A stretch of DNA of 64,000 bases from Ananas comosus. Taxonomy: Eukaryota; Streptophyta; Magnoliopsida; Poales; Bromeliaceae. The stretch spans positions 13,438,494 through 13,502,493 of the forward strand of contig NC_033625.1 of assembly GCF_001540865.1 (NCBI RefSeq), read 5' to 3'. Positions 57,454-64,000 of this stretch are shown here, piece after piece. The first letter of the stretch is position 1, and every line of letters starts with the position of its first letter. The translations under genes and the position numbers were made by a program. The notes under the pieces were generated by a model. The model was given only the letters and a program-made list of their open reading frames with translations, made no database searches and was not told where the DNA came from.

Positions 57454-58514
57454 CATTAGAGCACGACTACTATATTATCAGTAGTAAAGAGACCTACGTG
57501 CTGCCAATATAAATGAAAATAATAATTTTGATAAAATATTATTATATTTCTGATAGGAATAAAAATAATAGAATTTTTATTAATCGTTCATACATTAAAA
57601 AAATATATTTTTACTATACAAAATTTATTTATATTGTTTAGAAAAAATTATATGTATTCATAAAAAAGCTAAAATAGTTATCATATTACATATATGCATA
57701 GAAAAAGATATAATAAAATTTTTTTTTTAATGGAATGTATAATGGACCGATGTAGAACGTGCATCTATGGCATGTCCGCATCATACACTAGCCTGACACA
57801 AACACACGAAATTTATAGAAAAGTCTATGATACATAACTATCTAATATTTTAAGTTATTTAATTTGAGTCAATCAATAATTCTTTAACTTTAAAGTTTTA
57901 ATTGGTCATTTATTTGTGCAGGATTAAGTAGAATATTTTATACAATTCTTCTAATTGTCAGTTTATTAAAGTAAACAATTAACCTAATTTTGTATCGAGA
58001 ACACCATCGGACAACTTAAATCAAATAAATTAAAAGTTTGAAAGGTTGAATAGTCAAATTAAAATGGTTCATGATTCACTTAATAAGTTCTCTACAATTT
58101 TAATGAAATTGATGGAGGAAGAAAATATATAACAATGCATGGAGACCCCTCAACTATAGGCCAATTTGACATGGCCCATCATTTTTATTTAAGTGACATC
58201 GCTTTAACTTTTGATTTTTTGAATTAAGTTATTTTAGTCAAATAAACCTATAATTTTATCAAATTTATCGATAATCTTATCAAATTTTATATTATTTTTA
58301 GTAAATAAAATCAAGATAACAACGACCGATAGGTAGCAAACATTAAATTTGATAAAATTTTTAGCCTAATTAATTGGGTAGGATAACTCAAACATATATA
58401 AAAGAAAATTAGAAAAATACAAGATACCAATCAAGTAAAAAAAAATGAAAAAGTATAAATGAATTGTTTCAATAATAGAGGGGGTCTCCATACCTTTTTG
58501 CCCAGAAAATATGT

Positions 58515-58554
<40 letters not shown>

Positions 58555-60876
58555 TTATGGCTTGGGATTTTTAGGGTTTATTTGGACAAAATGTATGGAT
58601 TATATTCATCAACCAAAAAGAAAGGGATCAAAGAGAATAATAAAAGATACATGGGGTATGAAACTTAATAATATTAATAAATAGTTAATTATGAGTGTAT
58701 TTAGGTGAATCTATTTGCATTATAGAGTTTTGGATCAGGTCCAAATCCACATAAACCCATGAATGTGGCGTATCTAATGAAATCTATTCAGTCTAAAAGT
58801 TTAAACATATTAAATTTGAATCTATTGGTATGTATTAATATTTTACTCTCTTATTTATTATCTGATGTGGAACCATTTGCAAATGAATTATTTGTGGTCC
58901 CATTTTCAATCCATCATATATAGTTGACTTGATAGTTGTTAGTATCTAAAATCTCAAGTTCGAAGTCTACTTACTTACACATGCAGTTCAAATTTGTTTT
59001 GCGAGTTACCCGAAAGCCACTAACCCGAGCCTCCATGTTTTATGTGATGCCGCAATAGTCCCACATCGGATGAGAATGATTTTGTAATTCATGAAAATAT
59101 AAGGTAACCATAGACCCTAAGAACAATAATAGAGCTAGTCCCACATCGGATAAAAATAAGTTTATGATTAAAAATATAAGAAACCATGGATCCTACCAAT
59201 AGTGATTCAGCTAAGCTATTTTTGGGATCATTATATTTGGTGTATCATAGCGAGTTTATTAGCCGGAAGTGTGAAATGAGCTTAATGAGGACGTCCGAGT
59301 GTAAGCAAAGAGGTATTATGGATACTAATAATAATAACTAAGTTTAAATATTTTGGGTCATTGATTTAGGCCCACTAAATTTATTATTGTTGGTGGTCTG
59401 TGGGCGTCATACTTTAACTTGTGCTATTCAGAATCCAGCTGAACATTTTGATTTCTAAATAGTTTAAATGGTTTAGATCATATTCAATGATACTGATCAT
59501 TGATTTGAAAGTTCTATTAATTAAAAACAAATCGGTAATAAATCAATCCGATTACTATTGATAATATATATCTAATAAGCTCGTAAATATATTATATGTG
59601 TTGACAAACTTTCGAATTCATTGTTTAGGCCCAAATAAGAAATGGGCCACACATTTGTGATATTGGCCAAATTCGATATTTATATCAAAATCGCCCTAGC
59701 CCAAATTTCATCATGAACACATCCATAGTCCAAGATCACTCTGTTTAGGACCTGACCTTCTCATCAGCCCAATGACACATAGAGCTCAGGATCATCAGGT
59801 GATGTGAACTTATCTTATACTTTCGGCCAGTAAACAGGCTTATATGCCCAATCACAAAATATAACGTTCCGATCCACTAGTAATAACAACTCGCTAGACC
59901 CAAACCGCAGGCGCAAGATGTTTAAGTTTAATTAGTTATTATTGTTAGGGACCATGGTTTCTTATATGCCCAATCACAATCTCATTTCCATCAGATGTGA
60001 AGCAATTGGTGTGTCACAGGGGTACAAATTCTAAATGCTGTAGAATTGAGGTACATCGTAGCCATCACTTACGTGCACTTAATACATGGGTGCATAGAAG
60101 GGCATGGCCAATAGATGAATTAGCAGGATAATTTGAGTACGTTTTGTGGCCGGAGATCATTTGGTATATTATGTGCACGGATGTACCAAAGAATTATTCA
60201 GAAATTAAAAGATGAGAATCGGATGAGAGAGATTTAGAAAGAAGGCTCGAGTTGACATTATTCTACAGAGAAGAAGAGTAGATTGCAATTATTCTCGTGC
60301 TTGTGGTTGCAACTATTGCAAAATTTCAACAACTCGCATTAGAGCAAGAACTAAACTTTTTAGCAATTAGTATTAAAGCGGATTGCAGATTTTCAACAAT
60401 TGGTATCAGAGCGTAGGAGTGGAAACGAGCCGAGCTTGAGTGAGCTTATCTCAGCTCAAGCTTGACTTGAAAATAATTTTGAGCCTAAATTTAGGCTCAA
60501 GCTTGGTTTGAAATTAATTCGAGCCGAGCTACAGAGAGTTTAACTTTGAGTAGAGTGAGCTCGAGCCCTAAACGAGCCGTTTGAAATTCTTAATATCATG
60601 CAATCTATAGTTTAACTTTTATAAAATATTATCTAAAATTTAATATAAAATAATGTCTAACATTTTAACATACAAAATGAATGTATGAAATATGATATTA
60701 TAATATTAAAAAAATTAGGAAAAACAACTCTGCGAGCAAGTGAAAAAGAGAGGGCAATTAGAGTAGGATTTCGCTTGTTTCATTTTGTGGGTCCAATAAC
60801 ACCGAAACTCTACATATACATATAATTAAAATACGTAATATATATTTATTACATATAATTAAATGTATATATGTAA
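57454..60876. other. Intergenic region, no gene seen
   Basis: AT-rich. A (GA)n tract lies at 58,517-58,552. 59,045-59,340 has two 'gtcccacatcgga' blocks followed by TATA-like 'aaatataag'. 59,740-60,010 is LTR-like. 60,408-60,590 is related to the 'CGGCTCGT' hAT MITE family. Confidence 0.45.
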
Positions 60877-61281
60877 AGGCCGTCTATTATACTCTTATGA
60901 GTATAGACTTCTTTATCATAATAAGTTTTCGAACGTTAGATATACCCTTTTGACCATTTCACCCATTAAATCATATTATTCAACCAACCATCCACTCAAC
61001 CCTAAGTGATCACTATCATCCTAACTGCACATCTCTTTATCCATTGGCCGAAAACTTATGAATACAAAAAGATCGATATTCATAAGAGTATAATAATCTT
61101 CTATATGTACCAAGTGCTTGATGCTATCAGGTTTTCGGCCCTTGTATGAAGGGATCTGTGGTTAGGATGATAGTGATCCCCTATAGTTGAGCGCATAGTT
61201 AATTGAATAGTATAATCTAATGATCAAAGGGATAGATCTAATGGCGGAAAACTAAAGAGCATCAAACATATGATACTATCG

Positions 61282-61316
<35 letters not shown>

Positions 61317-61534
61317 GAACTAGAATACTTGTAAAAGTATCACCTAAGTGATACTTGTGTATTTTTAGTCCTTGGATGGAGAGATGTGAGGTTGAGATGA
61401 TGGTGGTAGGTGGTGGTAGGTGGTGTTAGGTGGAATAGTGTTTGATTCAAGGACTATTAGTAATCAAAAAGTAGATTCAATGGTTAAAAACACACAAGTA
61501 TCACTTGGGTGATACTTGTAAAAGTATTCTAGCC

Positions 61535-61581
<47 letters not shown>

Positions 61582-61812
61582 TAGAAATATTATTAATAGT
61601 AAAACGCTCTTTTGTATCAAGTGTTTAATACTTGGATGAAAAATGTACGGTCAGGATGATATTAGTCGGTTAGAGTGAGTGGTGCCCCTAGGGTTGAGTG
61701 GTCCCCACTGGGTTATAGTATTTAATCCATGGTTAGAAATAATAAAAGAGTTGATCCAAAGGCTAAAAAATGATAGCAACAATGGGATTTTGCTACTAAT
61801 AGTAGCCAGTCC

Positions 61813-61816
<4 letters not shown>
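60877..61816. repeat. Cluster of four P1-type MITEs
   Basis: About 60,877-61,105, 61,106-61,290 (reverse, truncated), 61,313-61,545 ('agttgaactagaatacttgt') and 61,580-61,816 ('gctagaaatattattaatag'), the last three separated by (TA)n tracts. Confidence 0.6.
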
Positions 61817-61867
<51 letters not shown>

Positions 61868-61876
61868 TCTCTATCT

Positions 61877-61906
<30 letters not shown>

Positions 61907-61907
<1 letters not shown>

Positions 61908-62444
61908 GGGCTACTATACTCTTACGAGTATAGAGCTCTTGCTACTCATAAGTTGTTTTCGATGTTAGGGTTTTTAAATCGACGATCCACACCGTTAAAT
62001 ATGATCTAGAATATTTGAAACTTCTAGAAAATAAATTTCATAAATTTTCGAAATCATTATAAAGTCCATCAAGCGGGTACAAAATGAACGGTTAAAATCG
62101 AACGACATCCTAAAAATGGCTAATCAGATCCTTCAATTTAAGATCGGAGTTATTGATCTTTATCTATGTAGTGAATAGAATTTTCTATCAAAAATTTAAT
62201 CTATTCTGATTCTTTTACACCGTTAAACTAGCAAATATTTCATACCGGCCGTTAAAATTGTCAATTTGTGACCTTTTGATCGTAAGGTAAATGATGTCGA
62301 AAAATTATAAAATTTGATTTCTAGAAGTTTTAAATACTCTAGATAACGTTTAACGGTGTGGATCATCGATTCGGAAGCTCTATCATTGAAAACAACTTAT
62401 GAGTACGAGAGCGATCGTACTCATAAGAGTATAGTAGCCGGACT
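61907..62444. repeat. P2 MITE
   Basis: Ends 'agggctactatactcttacg' and 'cataagagtatagtagccgg' are inverted. Flanked by (CT)n(TA)n on the left, and by (CT)n, an N (62,455) and (TA)n on the right. Confidence 0.75.
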
Positions 62445-62455
62445 CTCTCTCTCTN

Positions 62456-62484
<29 letters not shown>

Positions 62485-62494
<10 letters not shown>

Positions 62495-62714
62495 CTGTTG
62501 GGATACTATCAATAGCGGTGCTATCAAACTTTCTGCCGTTGGATTTATCTCTTTTGTTATTTTCATCCGTTTGATTATACTATTCAACCAACCACCCACT
62601 GAACACTAGGGAGCCCACATTATTCTAACCGCATATCTTTTAATCTAAGAATAAAAAACTTAGTAGCAATAAGTCATTGGTGCTATTAATAATATTTCAG
62701 CCAAGTTCTATATC

Positions 62715-62756
<42 letters not shown>

Positions 62757-62995
62757 ACTAGACTGGAATTTCTCTAGACTGGAATACTATTAATAGCATC
62801 AAAGCTATTGGTGCTATAAAGTTTTCGGCCTTGGATGAGCAAATGTGCGGTTAGAATGATGTGGGCCCCTTAAGTTGAGTGAGTTATTGGTTGAATGGTA
62901 TAATCTAATCGGTAAAAATAGATAAATGGTTAAATCTAACGGCAGAAAATTCGGTAGCACCAAACGCTTGGTGCTATCGTTAATAATTCCAACCG

Positions 62996-63000
<5 letters not shown>
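62485..63000. repeat. Two P1 MITEs in opposite orientation
   Basis: About 62,490-62,709 ('gttctgttgggatactatc' start) and 62,757-63,000 ('tagactggaatactatta' start, 'taataattccaaccgaac' end), separated by (TA)n(GA)n. Confidence 0.65.
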
Positions 63001-63035
<35 letters not shown>

Positions 63036-63710
63036 GCGTGCGCGTTAGTTTTTTGAGCCTAAATCGAGCGTGCCCAGTAATACTCAACCTCAGTTAAAAT
63101 TTTTTTTTTTTAATTCAAATTCGACTCATTTAATTTCGAGTCAAGTTTGAGTGAGCCGAATATTAAGCCGAACGCGAGTCGATCACATGCCGGCTCGCTC
63201 ATCTGCCCAGCTCTCGAGTACTCTTCCGTACAACAAACTTAGGATACCAAACAACAAAGACGTACGCATGCGCAAAAATTTGCCAAACTACTACATCACA
63301 AACCTCTTATTCCTTTAAGAGGCGCTTACGTGACGGGAGCAATAGGCGGAAGAAAATGAGAAAGTTTCTGGACATTAGCTTTCCTTTCCAGGTTTTGGAA
63401 TATTTAGAGAGAAAGAAAGAAATATCCGAATTGGTCTTCCCGAAAGAAAAGTCAAAATTCTGAAGCACAAAATGCCAAAACCAAACTACGTACTAGGCCG
63501 AACTAAAAAGTGGAAGGAAGCCTACTATTAGACCTGGCAAACGGCGGGATAACCCGCGGACGAGTTATTGTACCAATGCGTTAGTTAGGTATAAATAAAA
63601 TTTATTCGTAAATTTTTGGATAGCCAACCTCTTCATTCGTATCCGCCCGTGGATGGATATGTGGGTTACCCGCAAATTTTTTTTTCGCTCTTATATTTTT
63701 TATATACAAA

Positions 63711-63773
<63 letters not shown>

Positions 63774-64000
63774 TTTTAAAAGCGTAATATAACTCATTGT
63801 TTAAAATATTATAATATACAATAAAAATATTTAAAGTCTTAAAGCAAAAATATTTCATAATATAAAAGACACACAATAAGAAATTAGGATTAGAATTTTT
63901 AGGATGGTTAAATAAAAAGAATATATATTAATTAAGAAAAATATATTTTGTAATTAAAAAATTTATGTTCGGGTGCCGGTTGGTACCCCCGAGTTATTTA
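63001..64000. other. Right-edge intergenic region
   Basis: Starts with (TA)n(CA)n(CG)n. 63,050-63,215 is a 'CGGCTCG' hAT-like fragment. 63,530-63,680 has 'gcgggataacccgcgg' and 'atgtgggttacccgc', similar to the 1.8-2.0 kb foldback. A (CA)n(TA)n tract lies at 63,710-63,768. No gene is seen. Confidence 0.4.

Overview
This 64 kb window is nuclear DNA from a flowering plant. The split genes with GT-AG introns, MATE (DETOXIFICATION-type) transporters, a GT61 cell-wall glycosyltransferase, plant SINEs, Copia/TRIM elements, a Helitron and many MITEs all point that way. GT61 stem architecture and element types suggest a monocot (pineapple-like is my guess, not proven). Scattered single Ns, a 23-N gap and long (TA)n/(GA)n tracts show a draft assembly of a repeat-rich region. 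Only about 6 kb encodes host protein.

Layout. 1-1.7 kb: first exon of a MATE gene (A) running off the left edge. 3.4-3.7 kb: LINE endonuclease fragment. 4.4-8.0 kb: complete 8-exon MATE gene (B) on the minus strand. 8-15 kb: repeats. 15.1-15.3 kb: an orphan MATE first exon (D) on the minus strand. 15.5-30.7 kb: MITEs, foldback elements, a TRIM, a minisatellite, segmental duplications and SSRs, with no host gene seen. 30.9-32.6 kb: MITE split by a 1.3 kb Helitron. 32.9-37.5 kb: complete MATE gene (C) on the plus strand, an inverted near-copy of B. 37.7-44.8 kb: a duplicated segment. One copy carries a 2.8 kb gag-only Copia element with TSDs, the other is the empty site. 45.2-51.8 kb: a GT61 glycosyltransferase gene on the minus strand, with a SINE in one of its small exons and its 5' end (exons 1-2 plus upstream DNA) repeated at 53.1-54.8 kb. 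54.8-64 kb: repeats only.

How the parts fit. MATE genes B and C share exon lengths, intron sequence and 3' flanks, so they arose by a fairly recent inverted duplication. Exons A and D are more diverged members of the same cluster. MATE proteins of this subfamily are proton/cation-coupled exporters of organic compounds at the plasma or vacuolar membrane. GT61 enzymes act in the Golgi, decorating xylan or N-glycans. I see no functional link between the two families. The most interesting points are structural: alternative or duplicated first exons in both families, a SINE interrupting a frame-neutral GT61 cassette exon, and Helitron-in-MITE nesting immediately upstream of MATE C. In two places, tandem near-identical copies bordered by single Ns look like two haplotypes assembled head to tail.
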